Positions 1-11,612 of a stretch of 64,000 nt of DNA are shown piece by piece (positions within the stretch are counted from its first letter, which is position 1; every line of letters begins with the position of its first letter). The stretch comes from Paraphaeosphaeria minitans (lineage: Eukaryota; Ascomycota; Dothideomycetes; Pleosporales; Didymosphaeriaceae). The translations under genes were made by a program, and so were the position numbers. The stretch covers positions 1,922,001 through 1,986,000 of the forward strand of contig WJXW01000007.1 of the NCBI GenBank assembly GCA_015832175.1, given 5' to 3'. Below the pieces are notes generated by a model. The model ran no database searches and had not been told where the DNA came from. It saw only the letters and a list, made by a program, of their open reading frames with translations.

Positions 1-354
1 TGGCTCTTGCGCCACTCAAGGCAGGCATGAGGCAGAGAAAGGCACACACTGCTATAGGCAGCTATGTATTGCTGATTGAGCTGCATCGGACTGGTAGTAT
101 AAGAAGATGCCAGAGCCATGGTCGTCATGTGTCCCAGTTTCAAAACTTGCGCAAACGGAGCACTTGAGCCTTCCTGTTTAATCACATGCGTAATATTCAA
201 AGCACGAGTACTAAAGCGCCTACCTACCTCCTCCATGTCTGTGTCATCGGCCACTTCCTTCTTTAATCACTACCACAACGCTCCTCCACCCAGCCTATCT
301 CAACCACGCGGAATACTGTTATCGAGCGCTTACTCTCAGCGAACGCCACCCAAC
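1..354. other. left-edge intergenic sequence
   Basis: This stretch lies upstream of the vWA-domain gene and would hold its promoter. The last 100 bases are rich in CT and CA, as is common just before fungal start codons. I see no gene or distinct element in it. Confidence 0.4.
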
Positions 355-1401
355 ATGTCAATGTTCGGCAGCCTCAAGAAGAAGCTCTCGAGACGAGGCT
401 CAAACCCGCTCTCGCAAAAGTCGGCTGAAGCAAACACGCCGTCGACTCAGGGTGGCTATCTTGCTCCTGGCAACGGCAGCTCACTCACCAATCCATCACC
501 CGCAACTCGGCGTCCTAGTAGGAAGAAAGCTCTATCTTGTTTGGTATCACACTGACAATCACAAGGCAACCCATCCACGAATCCTTTCGCACGGCCAGAC
601 ACCAATGAACCACCTCCAGCATACACTCCCGGGCCAGCATCCCAAGCACCCTTTTCACGCCAGCCCTCCATAGGACCAGCCACTGACGATGACCCCTACG
701 CCTTCCTCCGGAGCTTCGACACCGTCTTCCTCATCGACGACTCCGGCTCCATGGCGGGCAGCCGCTGGAACCAAGTCGAGCAAGCCCTCAGCGTCATCGC
801 GCCCATCTGCGCCGAGCGCGACGAGGACGGCATCGACGTCTACTTCCTGAACAACACGAAGGTCTGGAAGCACCAGCGCACGGCCGGCCACATCATCGAA
901 ATCTTCCAGGACGCCAGGCCCGGCGGGCAGACCTTCACCGGCAAGCGTCTCTACGAGATGCTCACGCCCTACCTGGCGCGCTACAGGAAGGACCCCACCA
1001 CCACAAAGCCCGTGAATATCATCGTGGTTACGGACGGCCAGGCCCACGACGATGTTGCGGGCACGATCCAGGATGTCGCCAAGAAGCTGGATCGGTGGGA
1101 GGCGCCGCCCTGGCAGGTCGGCATCCAGTTCTTCCAGATCGGGAACGATGCCGAGGCGAGGAGTATGCTGAAGCAGCTTGACGACGAGTTGGCGGGTAGC
1201 GACGACTTGAGGGACATCGTCGATACGGTGCCGTTCACGAGCGAGGCTGGCGCGCAGCTGTCGGCGACGGGCATCATGAAGGTGAGTCTGGCACGGCTGC
1301 GATGCGGTGCGAGAGTGCAAGGGCCATGCTAATGTGGATAGGTGGTCCTGGGTAGTGTGAATCGCCGCCTGGACCGGAACTCCAAGGAACTTCACCGGTG
1401 A
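355..1401 (+). CDS. von Willebrand factor type A (vWA) domain protein
   Basis: Three exons are inferred: 355-517, 566-1281 and 1342-1401, giving 312 residues. The 48 and 60 nt introns have good GT/AG ends and the frame is kept across both. The N-terminal 100 residues are basic then Ser/Pro-rich, beginning MSMFGSLKKKLSRRGS. A vWA domain follows, with a complete metal-ion-dependent adhesion site (DDSGS at residues 112-116) and the later VTDGQ strand typical of the fold. Such domains bind a protein partner through a divalent metal. There is no signal peptide or membrane segment, so an intracellular scaffold role is inferred. An ATG two codons downstream (361) is an equally possible start. The specific function is unknown. 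Confidence 0.85.
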
Positions 1402-2362
1402 TGGGAAGGTTCGTCTTGCCGTAGGTAACTCACACACTCTTGGTTGCCAGGGTTCTCTTCCGCCTACTAGGAAACGGGTGTGCCTGTTACCCCTTCCCCC
1501 TTTTTCTTTCTTTACAATACGTTGTTTTCCTGTCCTCTGTCTCATTGCTCGGCGTTGACGGTTGGGCTGCTACACACGTACACTGCGTGTCGTGCCACGG
1601 CATCCACGGGCAACCAGGTTGGATGAGTCAGTTGCTCCATTGTTCAATCAAGACACACGACCATCATCATCACGGTTCTCGCGGCCATCATATCACGATT
1701 CTGCCCGAAGAGGCAGCCCGCATGTTTGGGATTCCTTGGCTCCCTCAACGGGGCCCATTTGTAGATGAGCAGCGGCCTCGCGATAGGTAGCTTTGGGGGC
1801 GGGAGAGCGCATGTACCTAGTACACGTGCGATAGGAATGTTCATTGCTTCGCATTGGGCCAATGGAAGCATGCATGTGTGTGAACTTGCAGTGACTGCGT
1901 ACTGCACGTGCATATGGGAGGGGGACACGCAGGTGTGAAGACAGGGGCACAGTACCGGTGAAGAGGCGGGCGTGTGCCTGGAGAGGCTGCCTTTGGGTGC
2001 CGAGATCCAGATGCAAACAGATCGAGAGTGAAGGGTCAGCGAGCGTAGGTGATATTCCCGGGGCGAAGGAGCGGGGGATCACAGTGGCAGTAAAGAATCT
2101 GATGGAACGGCTTTTGAAGAAAAAGAAAGACGACCCCAAGGTCTGTATTAGGTGCAGTAGAGCGAGAAATGCAACGCCCAGGTCCCAGGTCTTGCGGACA
2201 ACGCATCGCATAGCTACGTGAACCCACCCACCAACTTACGCAGCCGCCATTCAAACAAGTCTTGAAACAATCTTTGCACGTCGTCGTGTGTTTTGAAAAC
2301 GCATTCTTCAATGGCCTGTTCCCAAGAAGCAGCTCACCTGCCTTCCATGGTATACGTGCCCC
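1402..2362. other. convergent intergenic region
   Basis: This region separates the 3' ends of the vWA gene (plus strand) and the 670-residue protein gene (minus strand). Short open frames occur on both strands but none has splice support, family motifs or a convincing composition. It probably holds both 3' untranslated regions. Confidence 0.4.
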
Positions 2363-4501
2363 TCAAGGATATTGCCTTGCCGCCTTCTCCCGCACAAACC
2401 AGCTGCGAAACGCTTTCGCCTTGAATTGTGCTCCGTACGTAGCTTCGCCATCGAGGTGGCTGGCGAGGCAGAAGGCCTCCACGACCTTCATCGCAGCGAC
2501 ATCGCCCTTGTCGTCGAACGGAATCTTCCCAAGGAACTTGCCTAGGGATATCGATCCGAGCTTGACGTGTGCTTCCGTGAGGTAGTCTGTATGGGTGAGT
2601 ATGTCGGTGTGAGTCGTGCGGGTAACGAAGTTCCAACCATCGGAGGAGTTCGAAGACTGACGTGCGTGTACCTGCTCGGCGCAAGCCAGGATGCCTAGAA
2701 CCACACGTCAGTATACCATGCGTACTCACGCCAAGTTGTGCCTTCATGGAGATTCTTACCGAACGCTTTAACAGCCTGGCGTTTCGACGTAGTGTAAGTA
2801 GGCGTAACCTCAAGGATCTCAAGGAAGTCATCCAAAGACGCGGTACCTATAAATATGTGCCGATGCTTGTACTCCAACTCACGTTCTTCCGCCTCGTAAA
2901 GAGCAACGGCACTATCTTCTGTGCTGGCATAAGCGCTTTGCGTGGGCTGGGTGCTTGGACGTGCATAAGCTCGTTGAGGGGTAGCAACATTGATAGGAAG
3001 CTTCAACGACACCTTCCGGCGGTGCTCCTTTGATGGAACCCTTGCTGGGCCAACTTTGAAAGGACTCGCTTTGAGCTCCAGGATGCCATCGTTTGTGATG
3101 CGGCGTGTTCGACTCACATGAGGCTTGCTTACACTGTCACCCGAAGAACTCGCGTAGTCCGAAGTTGAGCTATGTTGTGCGAAGCCGCGGTCGAGCGCGA
3201 CACCCTCTTGCGCAGGGCGAATCTCGGTTCTGGCCTGCTCGACAGACTCTCTAAGCTTCTTCGCCATGCCATCGATCCGAGCGACACGTTTGGTGTGACT
3301 GTCTTGATCTGCCACTGGGGGAATGGTATCTAGAGCCTTAGCAGCTTCCGCCGTATTCCCTTGCGTGAGCACATCGATAGCGTCTTTGATTTTTTCAGGG
3401 TCTGTGTTGAGGATCCCTTCGTCGAAGGCTGTTTGGTCAACCATCTTGGAAAGCTCCACGAGGTGCTCTACACACATCGGATTAGATGACATACTTTTAG
3501 GTATTCGCCAATTGGAGCCAATACTCACCATCACGTGGCAGATCTCCCAGTTCGCTCTCGATGTCGGTCGCCAACAATGAATTGACGGTCTCTATATCTT
3601 CCCTCTTCTTAGGCTGCACTATAGTCGCTTGTTCTCCGGAAGGGGCCCCTTTCTCCGGCGTAACAACCTCGACCGACTGTGAAGCACCATCCACGTTTCC
3701 AATAATCGGGTGGGGGGTAGGAGAATTTTCCGATCTCGATTCCTCAAGGGATCTCGCCATGGAAGCGATCCAGTCTTGGTCCGTACTCTGGTTCATTTTG
3801 TCCAACATGGCGCGTCGCAGGTTCTCCGCCTCTTCTTCCGTCATAACATCTTTCTTGCGCGCAGATGGTGCCCAAGGTGGGTTGACAGTTGAGCGCATAG
3901 GGTACTTGCGGCCCTTTATCTCCGCTGACCTGAGGGATTCCGTAGCTATGGGGTATCCTTTTGCAGCCATCTGGCTTATAATGACATTTCTCATATGTGC
4001 TGATTCATCGGGCGACATGCTTTGAAGTGTCTTTATTGCTTCTCCATAGGCTGAAGAGGGTCCGTTACCCAGTGACCCAAAGGGTGGCTCGCTTTCGCGA
4101 GGAACTCGTGGTGGAGGGCCTCGCTTCGACCGGTCCTTCGATTGCTTCTGGTTTGTCTGATCTCTATCTCGAGTTCTCTTTACTGGAGAAGTCGGCGGTG
4201 GGCGCACCGACCTCTGGGGGCGAGGCTGAGAGCCCTTGGGAGTTTCGCTGACAGGGACCACGGTAGAAATATCTGTGGCGAAGTTAGCAGTCCAGTCTTG
4301 CGGGCTCAGTGTTGCTTGGGAAACAGAGAGCTCACCTTCAACACTGTCAGCGGGCTTGTCTTCTGTCTTCTGCACCGCGCCACCGCGGGGCTCTCCCTCG
4401 TCGTCGACGCTCTCGACATAAGCGGTTTTGGAGGCGACTGGAGACTGCATGCCCTCTCGCTCCTTCCTCCTTCGTTCTTTGCGAGCCAACGAGCCCGCCA
4501 T
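2363..4501 (-). CDS. hypothetical protein, 670 residues, largely disordered
   Basis: Three exons read on the minus strand are inferred: 4501-3529, 3467-2760 and 2694-2363. The introns of 61 and 65 nt keep the frame. The start is placed at MAGSLARKERRRKER because an in-frame ATG upstream (4657) would add an arginine-rich tract that looks like untranslated leader. The protein is charged and low in Cys/Trp. It holds a basic KR-rich segment near residues 100-150, a more ordered-looking block around residues 150-250 with a PPWAP motif, and a compact C-terminal 110 residues encoded by exon 3. I do not recognise a family. The last exon also contains a possible GT-AG intron near 2581-2671, but removing it breaks the frame, so I kept it as coding. 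Confidence 0.6.
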
Positions 4502-4912
4502 GTTGCTTAGCTTGACGTTTACCACCTCACCCACGCGCTGTGCGTTCGAAGAATAGGTCGGCGGCAGGTGATGTAAAGAAGTGCGAGGTTGAAGATGGCG
4601 GCGGCGGCGGCGAAGCAGGTCGTTGGCGAGTACACAGCGTGAAGTGGCTGCTCTCATGCCGCCGTGCGCACGACACGATTGAGATATCCGGTGGGAGGTG
4701 CTAGGTCGGTGCGTTTAAATTTAGCAGTCGCGCTTTCCGTGTGTTTATCATCGGGCGTGCACGTGGTGTCCAAGCGGCAACAGGTGAATCAACCAAACTT
4801 TATATGCCTAACAAAAGGTACCGCCCAGCTGCCCCAACTCATGCTTTACTTTCAATGAGAGAGTTATCTGAACGACAAAACCCGGGCTCGTTCGTAATAG
4901 CTACCCAAGTTT
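4502..4912. other. intergenic region between two minus-strand genes
   Basis: This 411 nt gap would contain the promoter of the 670-residue protein gene and the 3' end of the putative secreted protein gene. It begins with a GGC/GCC-rich tract (about 4593-4612). No further gene is visible. Confidence 0.4.
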
Positions 4913-5681
4913 TTACGAACGGCCGAGGCGTTGCTGCGGAGCTACAAGGGACGTCGGCCCAGGATGCACTTTAAATGGTAAAGTGCGTGAGCTTACAAGC
5001 GGTCTTTCCGGCGAAGAAAACATCGAGGGGGGCGGAGATCGCGATACACCAACTGGTATACCCAGCGTTGATAGGGGACTGCTTCTATCACCTCCGCTGG
5101 ATGTTTGGAGCGGGATCGCCGAGACCGAGAATGGTGAGCCTACAGAGAGCTCTCCATCAGCTTTGTCTTTCTTGTGACCAGCTCCAGCAGCACGTGGAGA
5201 TGGAGAGACTGGAGGATGTTTTGTTCGCGACTTTTGAGCGATTATGCTGGATGCGATTGCTCTTCTCAAGGGGTTTGCTTGTGAAGCTTGAGGCCTTGAC
5301 GTAGGGCTGCCTTGATTGAACGGTACAGCGAGGCTTGATCTATTGGCAGCTAAAATAAACATTCGTCCGGTTGATGGTGATAACTTCCTGGCTTGACTGG
5401 ATAGCAATGGTGTGCGTTGGGATTGAATCGGTGCTGTCGACAACTTTCGCATCGGACGAGACGCTGCCCGTGTTGGCCGTTCGTTATATATGCGCAGCGA
5501 ATCTGTCAATTTGCGGTATCTATACATAATCGACATGGTCTTTGGTATCGTGGCTAACTGTTATCAGTCTGTGGCCACCTCCGATGACAGACTCTTCATC
5601 TTCCAACGTGGGTTGGGTCTGGGCGTAAACTGCAGCGGCAAAGAGAAGAACAAGGGTCATGGATTCTTGAAGTACCTTCAT
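4913..5681 (-). CDS. putative secreted Ser/Pro/Arg-rich protein
   Basis: Two exons on the minus strand are proposed: 5681-5579 and 5502-4913, joined over a 76 nt intron that ends in a good TTGACAG acceptor but has a weak donor (GTGGCC). Exon 1 encodes a clear signal peptide: MKVLQESM, then a hydrophobic run LVLLFAAAV, then a likely cleavage after YA. The mature part of the 230-residue product is rich in Ser, Pro and Arg, has no Trp or Cys and looks disordered. That composition is unlike the random open frames around it and argues for real coding. Without splicing, exon 1 reads to a stop after 55 codons, which would be a small secreted peptide. I recognise no family. Confidence 0.5.
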
Positions 5682-7733
5682 CGCCGCAGCTGTAGTTCAA
5701 TAGAAGTGTTTTTGAGACTGTATGCGCACGGCAAAAGAGTCCTACCGCGTCTGAGTTATACTCACGCATTCTGTGGAGCCAAGTGCTACATTCCTGAGCA
5801 AAGGGATTTTAAAAAAGCCAAAACAAGCTTTCTCGCGTCAGTTATATCAAACTAGGCATATGCGAATACACGACGTGGAATGCTGACCGATGATGAACAA
5901 GACGCGCTTGGACGTTTGGGCAGACGCTGATTTGTAGTGACGCCCTGTAGGAGCCGAGACTTTGTCATCCATGAATGAAGCAGTAATCTCTTCCATCACG
6001 CTGGTCTAAAGCCTTTCGTGACAGAAACTTTCCCAGCATGCTGTAGTTTGGTTGTTTCCAGAGGACGTTTGAATGAATGCATGATCTTCATTCTTTAAGA
6101 AGGACATCTGGAGTTTGCGACGCGTAAAAGAAGAAAGGGATTCTATCTAAGGGTTAAAGAACCCGGGTCTTTCACCTGATGTTAGCTGTGCCCAGGTGCT
6201 AGTCGTCGTCCACTGGCGATACCTACATGTTGGTGTTGCTGAACGTTGTGGTGCGCATTTCATTGGCCATGGACCTACCACCCAACCTCATGCATCCCCT
6301 AGACTTCATGATCCAATCCGTCTTCAGACCTCGCCATTCAAAGTTGTTTGTAAGAACGATTAGTGTCAAGTTATCAGAATCTGGCCAAGTGCGGAACGCC
6401 CTATCGTAGCCATGTCTGGACAGTCTCGGCGCCGTCATGGCAGCCATTGACCTTCCTAATCCTTCCAAAAGCTCTCCTCGGGCGATATGCTAGCGTCGTG
6501 TAGAACAAAAGTCTTATCGTCAATGGATGGCATAAAGGCACGTTAGAGGACAAGTCTTTGCGCTTGGATGCGGTTCACAAGATACAGCTTCTAACCCTAC
6601 TTTTTCGCGTCCTGGCGCTAGCTGCGAGCAACAGACTTCATCGGCGATTTTGTCAATGTAGATTTGTCCGAAGTGTCTTCGCGGAGCATCTCGAGGTACT
6701 ACATGGGGGATGAGAGAACTCAACGGTGGATGTCCGTCCATGTTCCGGTCTTTGCAACGCGAGGCACACCAGAGAGTCTAGAGAGCGGGGAAAGCTGTCC
6801 TTGTCTGCGGAGATACATGGCGACGAACTCAATAGTATTCATGTGGTCCAGCGCGCAGCGTGAGGGATAAGTACCAAGTCTCAATGGTACGGGTACGGTC
6901 CATTGGTACAAAAAAGATGCGAGAGAACGCAGCGGACTGTTTCAAGTGATCGGACTACCCACCGTGAACGCAGCGGGCATCTCCCTAAACCAACATCCCA
7001 TGATAGTGGATGGCTGACCAACATCAACTGCGTCTTTCCTGGTGCCGCTGCAGGTAGACGGTAGCAGTCTCCCGGAGCTCCTGCCATATAACGTCTGAAA
7101 CAACGTATGGGCGAACAGATCCCAGATAGATGTTGGAATAAACCTATGTAAGTCAACACCGAGATGTCGTACGGGAAGTGACTAAGAACATGTACATCAG
7201 CCAGAGACTGGCAGGATGGTTCAGGCACCGCGAGACCCGAGCATCGAGTCTGAAGCCCGCGTTGGGCAGATGACTTATGATTTGACAGACCCGGGTCGTC
7301 AGGATGGGGGCATATGCTGCATGTAGGACATGCCATGTTGAGTCAACCATCACTTCCTGCAGTCCTGCGACGACGGTTCCTGTTGCAGTACCTGGCTGGA
7401 GTAAGAGGTTGGGAGTAAGAGGTTGGGAGTAAGAGATGGCGAGAGCAAGATCTGAGCATGTTTCAGCCATGGCGAATCGGTAGGTACTAGAGCTGAGGAA
7501 CCCTTCGTCTGCTTGCGTGGCCCGGAGGTACTTGCAAGGGAAAAAGGCATGCAGCATCTATGCAGCAAGTACTTGGGCCTCGACGCCCAGAGAGCGTTGC
7601 AGGTGGGTTTTCCATCTCGTACTGCCTATCCGAGGCGAGCTCAGCTCGTATCAAGACGCCAACATGCCTAGATCCAGCACGCGACACAGCTTCTCGAGGA
7701 GTGCCATCGTTTGCGTGTCCCGGTCGGCGCGGC

Positions 7734-8039
7734 GGGAATGGGAATGGGAATGGGAATGGGAATGGGAATGGGAATGGGAATGGGAATGGGAATGGGAATG
7801 GGAATGGGAATGGGAATGGGAATGGGAATGGGAATGGGAATGGGAATGGGAATGGGAATGGGAATGGGAATGGGAATGGGAATGGGAATGGGAATGGGAA
7901 TGGGAATGGGAATGGGAATGGGAATGGGAATGGGAATGGGAATGGGAATGGGAATGGGAATGGGAATGGGAATGGGAATGGGAATGGGAATGGGAATGGG
8001 AATGGGAATGGGAATGGGAATGGGAATGGGAATGGGAAT
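7734..8039 (+). repeat. perfect (GGGAAT)51 hexanucleotide array
   Basis: The 306 bases consist of 51 uninterrupted copies of GGGAAT on the plus strand. Because the unit is six bases and contains no stop in any frame, all six frames stay open through it and give false dipeptide proteins such as WE, NG, MG, SH and PI repeats. Each unit supplies a GGG run separated by three bases, which is the spacing of a G-quadruplex motif. It lies far from any gene. Confidence 0.98.
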
Positions 8040-9299
8040 TTGCACGGTTAACTTGAGGCCAGGTTGACGCAGACACGCAGACCCACCCCCGCCTATATCC
8101 ATTGCCTCCCCCCGAAACTAGCAACCCTGTCGAACCAGGTCCTCGGGAGCGCCCACCCTAGTCCATATCCAGCTAGCCACGTCTTGGCCCGCAGTCATCG
8201 GTGAGCGTGCAGGAGCGCGGCCGGGCCTCCCATTGCCCTGCTTTCACTGGGACGCAGTCGCTGCCCCGTGAATACGAACCCAGCAGCAAGGCAGGAACCG
8301 GAAGGGTCTCGGAGCATCGGGCTGCGGCGCACGAAGCAAGGCAAGGGCGAGAGGGGAATACCGGCGCGAAACGCGCGAGGGGGCGTAGGGTCCTAGGCAG
8401 GTCCGCCGTTGCCATGTAACGTGGAGTTAAGACAGGCTTGGTCCGAGGCTGGGCTCTGGGAGTCGAGTAGGTACGGATGCACGACGCAGAATCTTTGTAA
8501 ACGACATGCTACCTACTGTAGACTACCTACGGGCACAGTGCCCTTCGATTTACCTGCACGCTTTGCCGGCTTGCACGCATGACGCCTGAACGAGCCCTGC
8601 AAATGATCTGACCAACTGTCCCCTTTCTCAGACCTGCCGTCAAATCGCAGACACACCTGCAACCGCAGTTCCTACGACACATGCCATACCTACCTCCTCC
8701 CCCTCGGCTCAATCTGGGAGCAAGTCAAAGACACCGGTCGTCCCCCCCTCCTCCGTCTGGCTACTTACACCGCTTGGTCAATATGCCATCATGCTAGGTA
8801 CCTACGCGGCCTGGGGTGCCACGGTACCTACGGTACTGTTTGCTCATCTCCTCGTGTCGGCCACTCTCGTGATCTGCATACGTAGTACCGTACATGGGCC
8901 TCGCAGCAGCGCTCCGGCTCTTCAGGTCCAAGTCCCGAACCAGGGAACATGCACAGCGTCGATGCGGTCGCGGTGCAGGATCTGGGCCTCTACCCAGTCC
9001 AGCCTTCGAGCGACTATCGTTGATCGCGGTACCAGTCTCCAGACGGGACATGCCTGCACGCCCGAGGTAGGTCGGTAGGTATGTGGTTAGATTCTGCTCC
9101 TCCTTCGAGAGCGGTTCGGGCGGGACGCGGCCACTGGCTTACCTAGGTTCCTACTGCGGCCCGTTCATCGGTGTGAGAAGTTTCCCTACGTAAAGTGACG
9201 TGCGAGTGCTAGCCACCAGGATGTAGGACAGGGGGCATGTCTCTCAGGTCGCTGGCCATGTTCCTTCGCCTCGTGTTCTGGAAAGGGCACCCAGTACCG

Positions 9300-9340
9300 T
9301 ACCTACCTACCTACCTACCTACCTACCTACCTACCTACCT
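9300..9340 (+). repeat. (TACC)n tetranucleotide microsatellite
   Basis: About ten copies of ACCT/TACC run without interruption and end in CTAGGTAC, a short palindromic junction with the reverse-complement word GGTA. Similar tracts recur in the second gene-poor island. Confidence 0.95.
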
Positions 9341-10496
9341 AGGTACAAGCAACGGGTGGCCACAAGCACGCGCAAGACAAAGGCAAAGACACTTGCGGTC
9401 GATCCAGAAACGACGCCAAGCACGTGCGGGGAAGTGTACCTATGTGATGAGCCACGGTAATTCATACGCAAGCAGGTAGGTACGGAAAGGGAAGGCAGGC
9501 TGAGACGTAGATCGTGATGGCGATATGCCGTGTCTTGAAGAGCACCGTGCCGAACGGACCGTCGCTGAGAGTCGTGCCCAATCGACGTCCGTCGGCCGGG
9601 GGAGGGCAAGGGGGGGAGAAGAGGCAAGCGCCGACCTTTCGGCTTGCCGAACGAAACGGACCGGATGTCGCCCCATGAACGGGTGGCGCAATGTCGGTGT
9701 GAAGCGGGCAACGTCCTTGTCATCCTCGTCCCTGGACGAGAGTCCGAATGATCTGCAAACACATGTGCTCTACCTACCCACCCCTCTGGGAGAGTCGCGC
9801 GGCAGTCGCGGGCGAGGGCGAAAGTCAAAACAGCAAAAAAAAGGCACGTTGCACAGCGCCGGCTGACTTGCAGATCCGCATCGAGAATTCGAGACCTTCT
9901 GGATTGCTCGGGAGCTGGTGGGAAAAGAAGGAAAAAAAAAAGATTTCGGCTTGGAGGCGGGCCTCATCACGAATTTTTTTTTTGATTTCCTGTAACGTGC
10001 GAAGCAAGGGTCGACATTTGCACCCTCGTGCAGGCGCGAATGCATTTCAAGTAGGTATCCCTAAGAAAAGAAAGAAGAAAAAGAAAGAAAAAAAAACTCG
10101 ACAGGATCTGATGAAATTCGCCTTTCATACCCTACTCGACGACCCAGAGGCGCCTAGACTCCTTTGGTCCAATCCCAAAAAGCCACTGGATGGGCGAAGA
10201 CAAAAAGACAAGGAAAGATCCGTAGATACATCGGTGTGCACGCCGAAGCCCTGTCTGCGGACGGGAGAAGGGGAGCTAATCAAATGAGAGCTTTTGGTAA
10301 AGGAGGTCCCACGCGTATACCCAATGGCGCTCCTGCGCCCGGCATGGTGTTGTAAATCATGATGCGAGCGAAAGTGGCGACGTTTCCGGTTACTGTTGAT
10401 TCGTGACCATCCTGGTTCCGAGTTGACCCTAACGTGGTCTTCGGTCGGATGGCCCGGCGTATTGTCGCCCAACTCTGGTGGAATAATACCCTTCTG

Positions 10497-11612
10497 CTAT
10501 GAGGTCTTGTTGCCATTGATCGCTTTGAGTTCGACGTCACTAGGTAGGATTAGCATGTTTACTACGAGGTGGCACCCTTGCTCTTGACGAAAAACTGGCC
10601 TGGGGACGACGCGCAGTGTGCGATGATTTCGAACTGGGCAGGCGCTTGCCCAAGTCGTTGAGCTTTCGGGCTCAAAACTTGGAAGTTCAAGGTACGGGAA
10701 GGACGAGGCAGGTGCGGACTAGGGAGAGCCTGAATACACTGTTGTGAACTTACAAGACTAGTATAGCGTTGGGAGGAATGTGTCCGGGGAAGCCACTGGG
10801 GGAGCAAAGTCAGCAACGATGATGAGGTCATTGAGCGCGAGGTTCGGGCTGCATTGCAGCAGTCCGCAAGTACCGGCGGATGATGGATTTGTGAGGTCAC
10901 AGCGTAGAGGCTCAGAATACCTAGCGGCCGTTGTGCGGCGCTTTGTCGGGTGCCGAATACGGAGAGGATATTGAACCTGCGCCCTCTGCGACTGTCGATG
11001 GTATGCGTCCATGCAGAATCCTTTTGTCGACCGCGGTAGGAAAATCGTCGCATGCGAAAGGAAACTGTATTGAGCACTCACCGATCGCCGTAGCCGTAGT
11101 CACTGTTTCAAGTATGCGTCAGTGAGGGATGCAGTATCCCAAGATGCATTACGTACGGTGTGATAGTGAGGGTCGATTTCTCGCCCAGTGACATGGGCGC
11201 CGCCTCATCGGAACCCAATATGCCTTCATCCCAACCTGATTGCTGTATGAGCCCAGATTCGATTTCTTGTCAAGGAGACAACTGGAGTGAGAATGGAAGC
11301 GCAGATACGCACCGCGAATAACACGACCAACACCGATCTCTGTAACCAAGTTCCCACGGCCTACCGACGAGTCGAACCTAGAATACTCAGCGCATGCCCG
11401 AACGTGCAATAGTCAAGAAGCGTCGGGAGTGCTCACTTCTTTCCCTTGTTGTCCGCGGTTGTCTCGTCGTAGAGCCAGCCTGGATGTAGGTGAGATTTCG
11501 GCCAACGGATGGGAGAGGCAGTGCTACCTGTGTACTCCATGGCAACCTCATCGTGCTTCTTGGGGAAGGTAACCCCGTCACCCTCGTTGATCACTTGCTT
11601 CTCAACACCCAT
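10497..11612 (-). CDS. FPR1: FK506-binding protein FKBP12, peptidyl-prolyl cis-trans isomerase
   Basis: Seven exons on the minus strand are inferred: 11612-11528, 11479-11437, 11377-11313, 11235-11157, 11102-11082, 10795-10754 and 10539-10497. They give a 125-residue single-domain FKBP. The family signature is continuous across the joins: EYTG (Tyr27), KKFDSSVGRG, VIRGWDEG (Trp66), DYGYGDR, GFPGHIPPNAILVF and the final DVELKAIN strand. The enzyme isomerises Xaa-Pro bonds in the cytosol and is the expected receptor of FK506 and rapamycin. The first four introns are 48-77 nt. The last two are unusually long, 286 and 214 nt, and flank a 42 nt exon encoding the IPPNA loop. The final exon is only 43 nt, so a gene finder could easily end the protein early. 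There is no signal peptide. Confidence 0.95.

Larger units (their letters stand above)
5682..10496. other. gene-poor island, 4.8 kb
   Basis: No gene could be supported here. The region holds a long perfect GGGAAT array (7734-8039), a TACC microsatellite (9300-9340), short direct repeats of GGGAGTAAGAGGTT (about 7400-7434), scattered TACC/GGTA-type words from about 8.5 kb, and A-rich tracts around 9830-10100. Open frames are short, rich in Arg/Cys/Trp and overlap on both strands, as expected for non-coding GC-rich DNA. Confidence 0.6.

Noticed and set aside
655..1545. 296-codon open frame on the minus strand across the vWA gene
   Set aside because: It is antisense to a gene with a clear MIDAS motif and is rich in Arg, His and Val/Asp runs that mirror the coding strand's third-position bias.
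7734..8039. Interstitial telomere
   Set aside because: The unit is GGGAAT, not TTAGGG or a rotation or complement of it.
7517..8124. Long dipeptide 'proteins' (WE, NG, MG, SH, PI repeats) in several frames
   Set aside because: All come from the GGGAAT array, which has no stop in any frame.
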